Shown piece after piece: positions 26,942-34,298 of a stretch of 64,000 nucleotides of DNA. The DNA is taken from contig CACXOM010000003.1 in NCBI GenBank assembly GCA_902769255.1, positions 48,814 through 112,813 on the forward strand, in the 5' to 3' direction. The translations under genes were made by a program, and so were the position numbers. Source of the DNA: Oscillospiraceae bacterium. GTDB taxonomy: Bacteria > Bacillota > Clostridia > Oscillospirales > Acutalibacteraceae. The notes below the pieces were generated by a model. The model saw only the letters and a program-made list of their open reading frames with translations, did no database searches and was not told the DNA's origin. Position 1 is the first letter of the stretch. Every line of letters starts with the position of its first letter.

Positions 26942-27805
26942 TTACGCTTTGCCTACAGAGCCGAAAAGTTCCATTTTTTCTTTAACTGTAGCTTTAATAG
27001 CTTCAACGCCGTCAGCCAAAAGTTTTCTCGGGTCAAAGCCTTTGCCTTGTAAATCTTTACCCGCTTCAATATATTTTCTTGTAGCAGCAGCAAACGCTAA
27101 TTGACATTCGGTGTTTACATTGATTTTTGAAACGCCAAGCGAAATTGCTTTTTTAATCATATCAGCAGGAATACCTGTACCGCCGTGAAGTACCAACGGC
27201 ATAGCACCTGTAAGCTGTTGAATAGCGTCTAATGTATCAAATGAAAGACCAGCCCAGTTTTCAGGGTATTTACCGTGAATGTTACCGATACCGGCTGCAA
27301 GCATTGTTACACCGAGGTCAGCAATCATTTTGCATTCTTCAGGGTCAGCAACTTCACCGCTGCCGATAACGCCGTCTTCCTCGCCGCCAATAGCACCGAC
27401 TTCTGCTTCAATAGAAAGACCTTTTTGCTCGCAAATGCCTACTAATTCTTTAGTTTTCTCAATATTTTCTTCAATCGGATAGTGTGAACCGTCAAACATT
27501 ACAGATGAAAAACCTGCTTCAATGCAAGCTTTTGCGCCTTCATATGAACCGTGGTCAAGGTGAAGAGCAACAGGAACAGTAATGTTAAGTTCTTCCAACA
27601 TACCGTTTACCATACCTACAACTGTTTTGTAACCGCACATATATTTACCTGCGCCTTCAGAAACGCCTAAGATAACAGGAGATTTCAATTCCTCTGCGGT
27701 TAAAAGAATGGCTTTAGTCCATTCGAGATTGTTTATGTTGAACTGGCCTACAGCATATTTGCCTGCTTTTGCTTTGTTCAACATATCTTTTGCTGAAACT
27801 AACAT
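26942..27805 (-). CDS. fba: Fructose-bisphosphate aldolase, class II
   Basis: The product is 287 residues from the ATG at 27805, which has ggagg 10 bases upstream. A longer frame to 27868 runs back into the promoter and is rejected. Class II zinc-binding and active-site motifs are visible: LHLDHGSYEGAKACIEAGF (about 79-97), the acidic EAEVGAIGGEEDG, GIGNIHGKYP with a zinc histidine (about 178) and LHGGTGIP (about 205-212). It cleaves fructose-1,6-bisphosphate in glycolysis and gluconeogenesis. It is transcribed alone between its own promoter and terminator. Related ketose/tagatose bisphosphate aldolases cannot be fully excluded. Confidence 0.93.
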   Translation of the reverse strand: MLVSAKDMLNKAKAGKYAVGQFNINNLEWTKAILLTAEELKSPVILGVSEGAGKYMCGYKTVVGMVNGMLEELNITVPVALHLDHGSYEGAKACIEAGFSSVMFDGSHYPIEENIEKTKELVGICEQKGLSIEAEVGAIGGEEDGVIGSGEVADPEECKMIADLGVTMLAAGIGNIHGKYPENWAGLSFDTLDAIQQLTGAMPLVLHGGTGIPADMIKKAISLGVSKINVNTECQLAFAAATRKYIEAGKDLQGKGFDPRKLLADGVEAIKATVKEKMELFGSVGKA

Positions 27806-27839
27806 ATTTAATAGTCCTCCAATATTTTTTGATATAAAT

Positions 27840-27868
27840 ATTATATCGTATTTTAAAGAAAAAATCAA
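27840..27868 (-). promoter_or_regulatory. Promoter of fba
   Basis: On the minus strand TTGATT (27863-27868), a 17-base spacer and TATAAT (27840-27845) form a strong sigma-A promoter ending about 35 bases before the aldolase start codon. Confidence 0.85.
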
Positions 27869-27971
27869 TATGTTTTTTCTTAATTTAAGTTTTTTATAAT
27901 TTGTGTAAAACCTACAAAAATAATGTCCTTGAATGTCGGGTGGAATATGTGTTAAATTTTAATTGTAAAAA

Positions 27972-28958
27972 CTACACTACTAAAAACGCAACATAACAAC
28001 CTATTATTATTAAAGGGCAAATAATCTGTAAAAATTTATTCTTGAATTTTAAAAGTAAAAGCATTGAAAGCATAGAAATTGCACCAAAAATTAAAAGGTT
28101 TACATTTTTCGGGTCGGCAAAATTAGAAATAAAATCATAAATTCTGCCGTTTACAGCACCACTTTTTCCTGATTTTAAATAGAAAACATCAGCAACCGAA
28201 AGAATTGTAAAGTTAAACAAATTGCTTCCTATAATATTACCTATTGCAATGTTGTAATTTTTAAGTCTGAAAAGTGAGAATGTCGAAGAAAGTTCGGGCA
28301 GGGAAGTGGCAATTCCTAAAAACAAAGCTCCTGCAATACCAGCACCGAGATTTAAGTGGTTTTCATCGGCAATTATATCGGTTACTTTGGTTATTATTAT
28401 ACTAATTGCGATAATTCCGATACTTGCTAAAACAAATCTTATTGCTATTTGCTTAACTGAAAGTTCGGTAATTTCATCATCGCTGTCAACCTGAAAATCA
28501 TCAGCCGCCATACTTTTTACACCAAAAATGTAAAGTGCGATAATTATTATTGAAATAACATTTACCGTAGCAATTTCAAGCGGAATTTTGCCTTGCAAAT
28601 TAAACATCATAAAAGCATAAATCAAAATAATAAAAATCGAAGATTTAATATGACTTTTAGCAATTTTTGCAGTTGAAAAGCCTTTGTAAAAAATCAAAAT
28701 CAAAACGGCAATGGTAAGCAAATTGAAAAGGTTGCTTCCGAGAATGTTTCCTAAACAAAGCCCCGGTTTATCAAGCCAAACCGTTGAGGAAAGACTTGTA
28801 AAAAGTTCCGGCAGGCTTGTAACTGCCGAAAGCATTACACCGCCGATAAAAGCACCCGAAAGCGAAGTTTTTTTATCAAGCAAATCAACATAAACAGACG
28901 CTTTGTTTGAAAGCCAAACAATTATTACGGCACAAATTAAATAACCAATATAAATCAT
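27972..28958 (-). CDS. CaCA-family cation exchanger, probably exporting manganese or calcium
   Basis: The 328-residue membrane protein has about ten helices and two inverted homologous halves. The alpha repeats are GGVMLSAVTSLPELFTSL with GNILGSNLFNLL in the first half, and LFLGIATSLPELSSTFSL with GNIIGSNLFNFT in the second. This is the sodium/calcium exchanger (YrbG-like) family. The acidic residues of both repeats are intact. The usual annotation is calcium/sodium antiporter, but its mRNA leader looks like a yybP-ykoY manganese riboswitch, so Mn2+ efflux is a reasonable inference. The ATG follows aaaggag at a good distance. No clear terminator was found downstream. Confidence 0.88.
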   Translation of the reverse strand: MIYIGYLICAVIIVWLSNKASVYVDLLDKKTSLSGAFIGGVMLSAVTSLPELFTSLSSTVWLDKPGLCLGNILGSNLFNLLTIAVLILIFYKGFSTAKIAKSHIKSSIFIILIYAFMMFNLQGKIPLEIATVNVISIIIIALYIFGVKSMAADDFQVDSDDEITELSVKQIAIRFVLASIGIIAISIIITKVTDIIADENHLNLGAGIAGALFLGIATSLPELSSTFSLFRLKNYNIAIGNIIGSNLFNFTILSVADVFYLKSGKSGAVNGRIYDFISNFADPKNVNLLIFGAISMLSMLLLLKFKNKFLQIICPLIIIGCYVAFLVV

Positions 28959-28977
28959 TTTAAATCTCCTTTAAAAA

Positions 28978-29009
28978 ATTAAAAAGCAGGTTATTTCTGC
29001 ACCTGCTTT
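28978..29009 (-). terminator. Leader terminator of the antiporter riboswitch
   Basis: On the minus strand AAAGCAGGT and ACCTGCTTT (29001-29009 and 28983-28991) form a perfect 9-bp stem with a nine-base loop. A T-run (TTTTTAATTTTTT) follows. It lies between the aptamer and the antiporter start codon, where an expression platform is expected. Confidence 0.85.
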
Positions 29010-29051
29010 AAATAACAATATAAAAAGACAAAAAGTACAGAATATTCCATA

Positions 29052-29153
29052 CTTTGAGTCTCACCAATTAAGATAAGCCAAACCCGAAAAAATCGAGTCG
29101 AGATTGTTGACTTACCGCTTTTTCAAAAGAAAAAGCCGACTACTCCCTCAAAG
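29052..29153 (-). ncRNA. yybP-ykoY type manganese riboswitch aptamer
   Basis: On the minus strand P1 is CTTTGAG (29147-29153) paired with CTCAAAG (29052-29058). Directly inside P1 are the conserved GGAGTAG on the 5' side and GGTGAGA on the 3' side. Between them lie the AAGTCAACA and TCTCGACT segments and a GGCTTATC-type arm, matching the yybP-ykoY family as I remember it. A promoter precedes it and a terminator follows. Just after P1, AAAGTA (29050-29055) can pair with TACTTT (29032-29037), using bases of the P1 3' strand, so that hairpin and P1 are mutually exclusive. Known members sense Mn2+. The assignment is by pattern and needs a covariance-model search. Confidence 0.8.
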
Positions 29154-29163
29154 AGTTTTGTTT

Positions 29164-29192
29164 ATTCTATCATATATATAAATAAAAGTCAA
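29164..29192 (-). promoter_or_regulatory. Promoter of the riboswitch-antiporter transcript
   Basis: On the minus strand TTGACT (29187-29192), 17 bases and TAGAAT (29164-29169) form a near-consensus promoter. It directly precedes the aptamer and lies against the end of the parB-like gene. Confidence 0.85.
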
Positions 29193-29196
29193 GCTC

Positions 29197-29973
29197 CTAT
29201 TTCGGTATTATTACTGTATATTTAATGCAGTTTTCATCTTCTTCTTTGCGGCTTTTTGCTTCAATTCCCGAATTTTTCATAACTTTAATCGCTTTATTAA
29301 TTGAATTTACAAAAAGTCTTAAATCTTTTACAACTAACTTTTCTTTATATTTAGTATTCGGTGTTGTTTTTGTTTCAATAAGCTTTTCGGTTTGCTCAAC
29401 ATTTAAGTTTTTTATTATTATTTCGTTTAAAATATCGTTTTGCAGTAGTTTATCGTCAATTTTTAAAAGTGCTCTTGCGTGGCGCTCGGAAAGCGAAAAT
29501 TTTTGAATTTTTTCTAATTGCTTTTTATCAAGCTTTAAAATTCTTAACTTGTTTGCGATTGTAGGTTGTGAAAGCCCTAATTTTTCGGCAACTGTAGTTT
29601 GAGTGTAATTATATTCTTTAATAAGTTTTTCAATTGCTGTCGCTTCTTCTATAAAGTTAAGGTTGTCCCGCTGAATGTTTTCAATAAGCGAAAGCGCAAA
29701 AACAGTTTCGTTATTTGCATTTTGAATAATGCAGGGAACAGTTTTAAGTTTTAAAAACAAAGCCGCATTTAGTCTTCTGTTACCGCAAATTAGTTCAAAT
29801 CTATTCTTATTAATTTCTCTTACAACAATAGGCTGAATAATTCCGTTCTTTTTAATTGATTTAATAAGCCCTTTCATTTTTTGCTCGTCAATAGTTTTTC
29901 TTGGTTGATAAGGGTTGTCAAAAATACATTTCGGGTCAATCAAATGTATTTTTTCAAATTTGCTTTTTTTCAT
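29197..29973 (-). CDS. Lone ParB/Noc-family DNA-binding protein
   Basis: The product is 258 residues from the ATG at 29973; an upstream TTG at 29988 has no ribosome-binding site. The N-terminal CTPase-type ParB domain shows IFDNPYQPRK, IKKNGIIQPIVV, ICGNRRLNAA (GxxRxxA-like) and SLIENIQRDNLN. The central helix-turn-helix is YTQTTVAEKLGLSQPTIANKLR (about 120-140), followed by LSERHARALL. ParB or Noc proteins spread on DNA around parS or NBS sites. No parA, rsmG or trmE lies next to it, so it is an orphan copy; Noc-like or plasmid-derived origin are both possible. No parS-like site was seen in the window. Confidence 0.85.
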   Translation of the reverse strand: MKKSKFEKIHLIDPKCIFDNPYQPRKTIDEQKMKGLIKSIKKNGIIQPIVVREINKNRFELICGNRRLNAALFLKLKTVPCIIQNANNETVFALSLIENIQRDNLNFIEEATAIEKLIKEYNYTQTTVAEKLGLSQPTIANKLRILKLDKKQLEKIQKFSLSERHARALLKIDDKLLQNDILNEIIIKNLNVEQTEKLIETKTTPNTKYKEKLVVKDLRLFVNSINKAIKVMKNSGIEAKSRKEEDENCIKYTVIIPK

Positions 29974-30010
29974 AAAATTCACCGCCAAAGTTTTTATTTT
30001 ATTTTAGCAT

Positions 30011-30033
30011 AATATGGTAAAAATTACCATATT
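30011..30033. promoter_or_regulatory. Perfect 10-bp inverted repeat in the parB promoter region
   Basis: Arms AATATGGTAA (30011-30020) and TTACCATATT (30024-30033) are perfect with a three-base centre. On the minus strand the repeat sits just upstream of an extended -10-like TGCTAAAAT (30002-30010), where a repressor would act. It could also form a weak hairpin followed by Ts. Apart from this and the downstream promoter at 30210-30238, I see only AT-rich sequence in the 300-base gap 29989-30291. Confidence 0.55.
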
Positions 30034-30209
30034 TTTTTATCGCAAATTACGACAAAAACCTATATATGCAACTTTCACAAATTAAAAATAATAATTTCAG
30101 CAAATTACATAAAAACAAAAATATAACTGTTTTTATGCTAAAATAGGCGGTTTTTTAATGGTTTTTTGTAAGTTTTTATAAAAATTCTTAAAAAAATTTA
30201 AAAAACACC

Positions 30210-30238
30210 TTGAAATTTGCCGTGTTTTTGTGTAAAAT
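30210..30238 (+). promoter_or_regulatory. Promoter of the PucR-type regulator/ftsEX region
   Basis: TTGAAA (30210-30215), 17 bases and TAAAAT (30233-30238) form a good sigma-A promoter 50 bases ahead of the ORF. A second TATAAT-like box lies at about 30241-30246. Confidence 0.75.
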
Positions 30239-30291
30239 GTATATAATCAGTATTATGCAAAATATATAAAATTTTTTAAGGAGAGCTAATT

Positions 30292-31371
30292 ATGTCTAAC
30301 AGACTTTTTCAAAGCGTAGTATCTCAAATGGGTGAAGCGGTAGAAAAAACTATCGGTGTTGTTGATGAAACATTTACTGTTTGCGCATGCAACGAACCCG
30401 CTCTTATAGGTGAGCCTATGGGAATTGTTGAAGCTGATTTAGAAAACGAAGAGGCGTTTGTAAGAGGAGAGTATACTTTTAGAGCCTGTACCAATACCAG
30501 ACCTAATTATTTGGTATTTGTGAAAGGTACTGATGAGGTTGCACAATCCTTTGTAAATTTAATTACCGTTTCTTTGATTAATGTTAAACAGTATTTTGAT
30601 GAGAATTTTGACAGGTCTAATTTTGTTAAAAACATTATTCTCGAAAACATTATGCCGGGCGACATTTATGTAAAAGCAAGAGAGCTTCATTTTAATATTG
30701 ATATTTCTCATGTTGTTTTGCTTGTGAAAATCGTTACTAAAAACGATGTTTCGGTGTTTGATATTGTTCAAAATCTTTTCCCAGACAAGCAGAAAGATTT
30801 TATTATTAACATAAGCGAAACTGAAATTGCAATTGTTAAAGAAACAACTCCTAATATTAGCGTTGGCGACCTTGAGAAACTTGCTCGCTCTATTATTGAT
30901 ACGCTTTCAGGCGAATTTTATACTCATTGCGTAATCGGTATAGGCACTATTGTTGATACAATTAAAGAACTTTCTTCTTCATTTAAAGAGGCACAAATCG
31001 CAATTGAAGTTGGAAAAGTTTTTGATACCGAAAAAGCAATAGTAAGTTATGAAAATCTCGGTATTGCAAGACTTATTTATCAATTACCTACAACACTTTG
31101 CGAAACTTATTTAAAAGAAGTGTTTAAAATGGGCTCAATTGAAAGTCTTGATCAGGAAACTTTGTTTACAATTCAAAAATTCTTTGAAAACAATTTGAAC
31201 GTTTCTGAAACTTCGAGAAAACTTTTTGTTCACAGAAATACTTTAGTATACAGACTTGAAAAAATTAAAAAATTAACAGGTCTTGACCTTAGAGAATTTG
31301 AACACGCAATTGTATTTAAAATTGCTTTAATGGTTAAGAAATATTTGAATTCAAGTCCTGTTTTGTATTAA
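30292..31371 (+). CDS. PucR/CdaR-type helix-turn-helix regulator
   Basis: The 359-residue protein has a C-terminal PucR-type helix-turn-helix (about 300-350) with NVSETSRKLFVHRNTLVYRLEKI, the hallmark of the PucR/CdaR family. The middle part (about 170-280) resembles the degenerate cyclase-like domain often found before this HTH (CVIGIGTIVDTIKELSSSFKEAQIA). The N-terminus has no assigned domain; it contains the cysteine-bearing segment FTVCACNEPA. It starts at an ATG behind aaggagag. It is 20 bases upstream of ftsE and probably cotranscribed, which would tie a ligand-sensing regulator to the cell-division hydrolase operon. The ligand is unknown. Confidence 0.85.
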   Translation: MSNRLFQSVVSQMGEAVEKTIGVVDETFTVCACNEPALIGEPMGIVEADLENEEAFVRGEYTFRACTNTRPNYLVFVKGTDEVAQSFVNLITVSLINVKQYFDENFDRSNFVKNIILENIMPGDIYVKARELHFNIDISHVVLLVKIVTKNDVSVFDIVQNLFPDKQKDFIINISETEIAIVKETTPNISVGDLEKLARSIIDTLSGEFYTHCVIGIGTIVDTIKELSSSFKEAQIAIEVGKVFDTEKAIVSYENLGIARLIYQLPTTLCETYLKEVFKMGSIESLDQETLFTIQKFFENNLNVSETSRKLFVHRNTLVYRLEKIKKLTGLDLREFEHAIVFKIALMVKKYLNSSPVLY

Positions 31372-31391
31372 TTTTTATTTTTCAGGTTGGA

Positions 31392-32117
31392 GTGATTAAT
31401 ATTAATAAGAATATTGACGAAATTAAAAACAATCAGGCGTTGATTGAGTTTAAAGGTGTTTCTAAAAACTATGCAAACGGAACACACGCTTTAAACGATG
31501 TTAATATAAGAATAAATAAAGGTGAATTTGTGTTTGTTGTCGGTGCTTCCGGCGCAGGTAAATCTACCTTTATTAAACTGATTATGCACGAAGAAAAGTG
31601 CAACACCGGCGAAGTTATTGTAAACGGCTACAAAATGAGCAAAATTAAACGTAGGGAAGTACCTTATTTCCGCAGAACAATGGGAATTGTTTTTCAGGAT
31701 TTCAGACTTATTCCTAATATGACTGTTTTCGGCAATGTCGCATTTTCGCTCAGAGTTGTAGGCGCTTCTTCAAAAGATATAAGAAGAAGGGTAGCTTCGG
31801 CTTTGTCTATGGTCGGATTGGGCGACAAAGCAAGGTGTTATCCTAACGAATTGTCGGGCGGTGAACAGCAACGTGTAGGTCTTGCACGTGCTTTGGTTAA
31901 TAACCCTCAAATAATTATTGCAGACGAGCCTACGGGTAACGTTGACCCTGAAATGTCTTATGAAATTGTTGATTTGCTTACTGAAATTAACCGCAGAGGA
32001 ACTACTGTTGTTATGGTAACTCACGAGCATCAACTTGTAAGAGATTTCGGCAGAAGAGTAATTATGCTTGAAAAAGGCAGAATTGTTGCCGATAATGAGG
32101 AGGGTGCCGTTCAATGA
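31392..32117 (+). CDS. ftsE: Cell-division ATP-binding protein FtsE
   Basis: The 241-residue ABC ATPase has Walker A GASGAGKSTFIKL, the signature LSGGEQQRVGLARAL, Walker B IIIADEPTGNVDP and the H-loop MVTHEH. FtsX follows with a four-base overlap. FtsEX transmits cytoplasmic ATP hydrolysis across the membrane to a peptidoglycan hydrolase. The start is unsettled. The frame opens with a GTG at 31392 that directly abuts the only Shine-Dalgarno-like stretch (ggttggag, 31385-31391). An ATT at 31401 would have ideal spacing, and a TTG at 31440 matches the usual FtsE N-terminus (LIEFKGVSKNY). Confidence 0.94.
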   Translation: MININKNIDEIKNNQALIEFKGVSKNYANGTHALNDVNIRINKGEFVFVVGASGAGKSTFIKLIMHEEKCNTGEVIVNGYKMSKIKRREVPYFRRTMGIVFQDFRLIPNMTVFGNVAFSLRVVGASSKDIRRRVASALSMVGLGDKARCYPNELSGGEQQRVGLARALVNNPQIIIADEPTGNVDPEMSYEIVDLLTEINRRGTTVVMVTHEHQLVRDFGRRVIMLEKGRIVADNEEGAVQ

Positions 32118-33028
32118 AGTTAAGAAGTGTAAGATACCTCACTATTGAAGGTTTTAAAAATATTTGGCTGCACCGTTTAATGACGCTTGCATCTGTTTGC
32201 GTTTTGGTTTCTTGTATGCTTTTAATGGGCGTTGCGGTTTTACTTTCATATAACATTCAAGAGTCTTTTGTTTCGGTTAAAGATAATAACTTGGCGCTTG
32301 TGTTTTTGAATGATAATGTTAGCGACAAAAAAGCAGCTGAAATTGAAAAAGAAATTAAAGCTTTAAGCAATGTTAAAAAAACCGAATATGTTAGCCGTGA
32401 GCAAGGCGCTGAATCTTTTAGAGAATCAATCGGCACAATGTTTGATGACTTATTTGAAAACGACAGTACATTTTTACCGGGTAAAATTAAAGTTACTTGG
32501 AAAGATTTTTCTAAATCAAAAACAGAAAAAGCCATTAAAGCAATTAAAAGCATTAAAGGCGTTTATTATGTAAATTATTCTAAAGAGCTTACAAAAGTTT
32601 TAAACGGTATTCAAAATGTTATTAATACTGCAAGTCTTTGGATTATAGGATTGTTGTTGTTTACCTCTTTGGTAATAATTGCGAATACAATTCGTATTAC
32701 AATGGCGGCAAGAAAACTTGAAATTTCAATTATGAAAGCGGTAGGTGCTACTAACAGTTTTATACGTTTTCCGTTTATTATTGAAGGTATTACCTTTGGT
32801 TTGATTTCCGCAGTTGCTTCAACTGGAATTTTATATTTGATTTATAATTCGACAATTGATCAGGTACGACAATTTGGATTTTTAAGTCTTATTCCGTATT
32901 CCAGCGTTGTTTGGTATTTGTTCGGAGGATTTTGCATTATCGGAATTGTTGCCGGAACAATAGGCAGTTCTATTTCTATTAGAAAGTATTTGCGTAAGGA
33001 AGGAAGCGAGCAAAATGCGTTTATTTAA
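32114..33028 (+). CDS. ftsX: Cell-division permease FtsX
   Basis: The 304-residue protein has the FtsX layout: one N-terminal transmembrane helix (about 22-45), an extracellular domain (about 50-170) and three C-terminal helices (about 175-195, 225-245, 265-290). The conserved KLEISIMKAVGATNSFIRFPF segment leads into the last helices. It pairs with FtsE and recruits or activates a coiled-coil peptidoglycan hydrolase outside the cell. The next gene, which overlaps it by 14 bases, encodes such a hydrolase. Length and topology are normal. Confidence 0.94.
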   Translation: MKLRSVRYLTIEGFKNIWLHRLMTLASVCVLVSCMLLMGVAVLLSYNIQESFVSVKDNNLALVFLNDNVSDKKAAEIEKEIKALSNVKKTEYVSREQGAESFRESIGTMFDDLFENDSTFLPGKIKVTWKDFSKSKTEKAIKAIKSIKGVYYVNYSKELTKVLNGIQNVINTASLWIIGLLLFTSLVIIANTIRITMAARKLEISIMKAVGATNSFIRFPFIIEGITFGLISAVASTGILYLIYNSTIDQVRQFGFLSLIPYSSVVWYLFGGFCIIGIVAGTIGSSISIRKYLRKEGSEQNAFI

Positions 33029-34238
33029 AAAGTTTGTTTCTGTAATTGTATGCTTTTGTTTGATTGCGGTTTCATTAGGCATTTTTGTTCCTGAAGATTC
33101 TTTAGATGTATCGGCGGCAACATCAAGCGAATTACAAAATAAGATTAATTCTTTGAATGAAAAGCAAAAGAAAATTCAAAAGAAACTTGATTCTTTGAAA
33201 AGCGATAAAGCCGATATTAAAGAAAAAGCTGAAAATTTGGAAGAGCAGGTTGACGTTATTGAAACAAAAGTTGACACAATGACTGCTAAAGTTAGCGCTC
33301 TTGCAAATGAAATTGATGATTTAAAAGCTCAAATTAATAAAAAAGAAAGTCAGATTAAAAAAGCTAAAAAGCAATTAAAAGACAGATTAAAAGCAATTTA
33401 TATTGCAGGCGCTTCTACTGATGTTTTGGTATTGCTTTCAGCTGATGACTATAGTGATTTTCTTGAAAAAACCGATATTATGAAGTGTATTACTTCTGAT
33501 ACTAAAGGTTTGATGAACAAGCTTGAAAAAGATATTAAGAAAATCAATAAAGACAAAAAGCAGGTTGAAGCTAAAAAATCTGAAGCTGATTCGCTTAAAC
33601 AGCAGTTGGTAACTGAAAAGGGCAACCTTGATTCTAAATATAAAGAAGTGCAAAATACATATTCTAAATTGGAAGATACAGAAAGCGCTTTGAAAGAAGA
33701 ATCGGCAGAGGTTATTAAAGCTAAAGAAGAGGCTCAAAAAGAGTTTGACAGAATAGCAAGAGAGGCGGCAAAACGTGCTTTAGCTGCTAAAAAGTCATCT
33801 TCTTCAAATGTAAATATTAAAATAGGCTCTTCTGGATTCACTTGGCCTTACGGTGGCTCTTCTTACTACATTTCTTCGGGATTCGGTTACAGATATCACC
33901 CGACTTTGCATTATAACAAATTTCATGGCGGTGTTGACATTTCCGGTAGCGGTGCTTATGGTACACCTATTCTTGCAACCGCTTCGGGTACTGTAATTTT
34001 GGCTTCTTATAACGGCTCTTACGGTAACTGTGTTATGATTGACCACGGAATTTATCAAGGTTCGAGCTTGATTTCGCTTTATGGTCATTGCTCATCGCTT
34101 GCAGTGGGTTCGGGTCAAACGGTTAAACAAGGACAGGTTATTGCTTATGTAGGCTCTACCGGTCGTTCAACCGGACCGCATTTACATTTTGAAATGCGTG
34201 TAAACGGAAACCGTGTAAATCCGTTGAATTACTTTTAA
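33015..34238 (+). CDS. FtsEX-linked M23 peptidoglycan endopeptidase with coiled coil
   Basis: The product is 407 residues: signal peptide (about 1-34, cleavage near VSAA), a long coiled coil (about 35-265) rich in Lys/Glu heptads, then an M23 LytM domain (about 290-405). The zinc and catalytic residues are present: the His and Asp of KFHGGVDISG, and the HxH motif in GPHLHFEM. It should therefore be an active endopeptidase, unlike enterobacterial EnvC, whose LytM domain is degenerate. The coiled coil probably docks on FtsX. Coupling to ftsX by a 14-base overlap supports a direct FtsEX-hydrolase complex cutting septal or side-wall peptidoglycan. Confidence 0.92.
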   Translation: MRLFKKFVSVIVCFCLIAVSLGIFVPEDSLDVSAATSSELQNKINSLNEKQKKIQKKLDSLKSDKADIKEKAENLEEQVDVIETKVDTMTAKVSALANEIDDLKAQINKKESQIKKAKKQLKDRLKAIYIAGASTDVLVLLSADDYSDFLEKTDIMKCITSDTKGLMNKLEKDIKKINKDKKQVEAKKSEADSLKQQLVTEKGNLDSKYKEVQNTYSKLEDTESALKEESAEVIKAKEEAQKEFDRIAREAAKRALAAKKSSSSNVNIKIGSSGFTWPYGGSSYYISSGFGYRYHPTLHYNKFHGGVDISGSGAYGTPILATASGTVILASYNGSYGNCVMIDHGIYQGSSLISLYGHCSSLAVGSGQTVKQGQVIAYVGSTGRSTGPHLHFEMRVNGNRVNPLNYF

Positions 34239-34251
34239 TTAATAGTTTTTT

Positions 34252-34280
34252 AGGGGCGAGTTTTCGCCCCTATTTCATTT
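34252..34280 (+). terminator. Terminator-like hairpin after the M23 gene
   Basis: AGGGGCGA (34252-34259) and TCGCCCCT (34264-34271) form an 8-bp GC-rich stem with a four-base loop, followed by ATTTCATTTTT. The U-tract is interrupted, so some readthrough into the S41 protease gene is likely. Confidence 0.7.
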
Positions 34281-34298
34281 TTAGGAGAATGTCGAAAA

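Noticed and set aside
27886-27971. Terminator after the CaCA exchanger
   Set aside because: No stem with a following T-run could be formed on the minus strand; transcription may run on into the fba promoter region.
30011-30033. Palindrome as parS or Noc-binding site
   Set aside because: It does not resemble TGTTTCACGTGAAACA or ATTTCCCGGGAAAT. It is kept only as an operator candidate.
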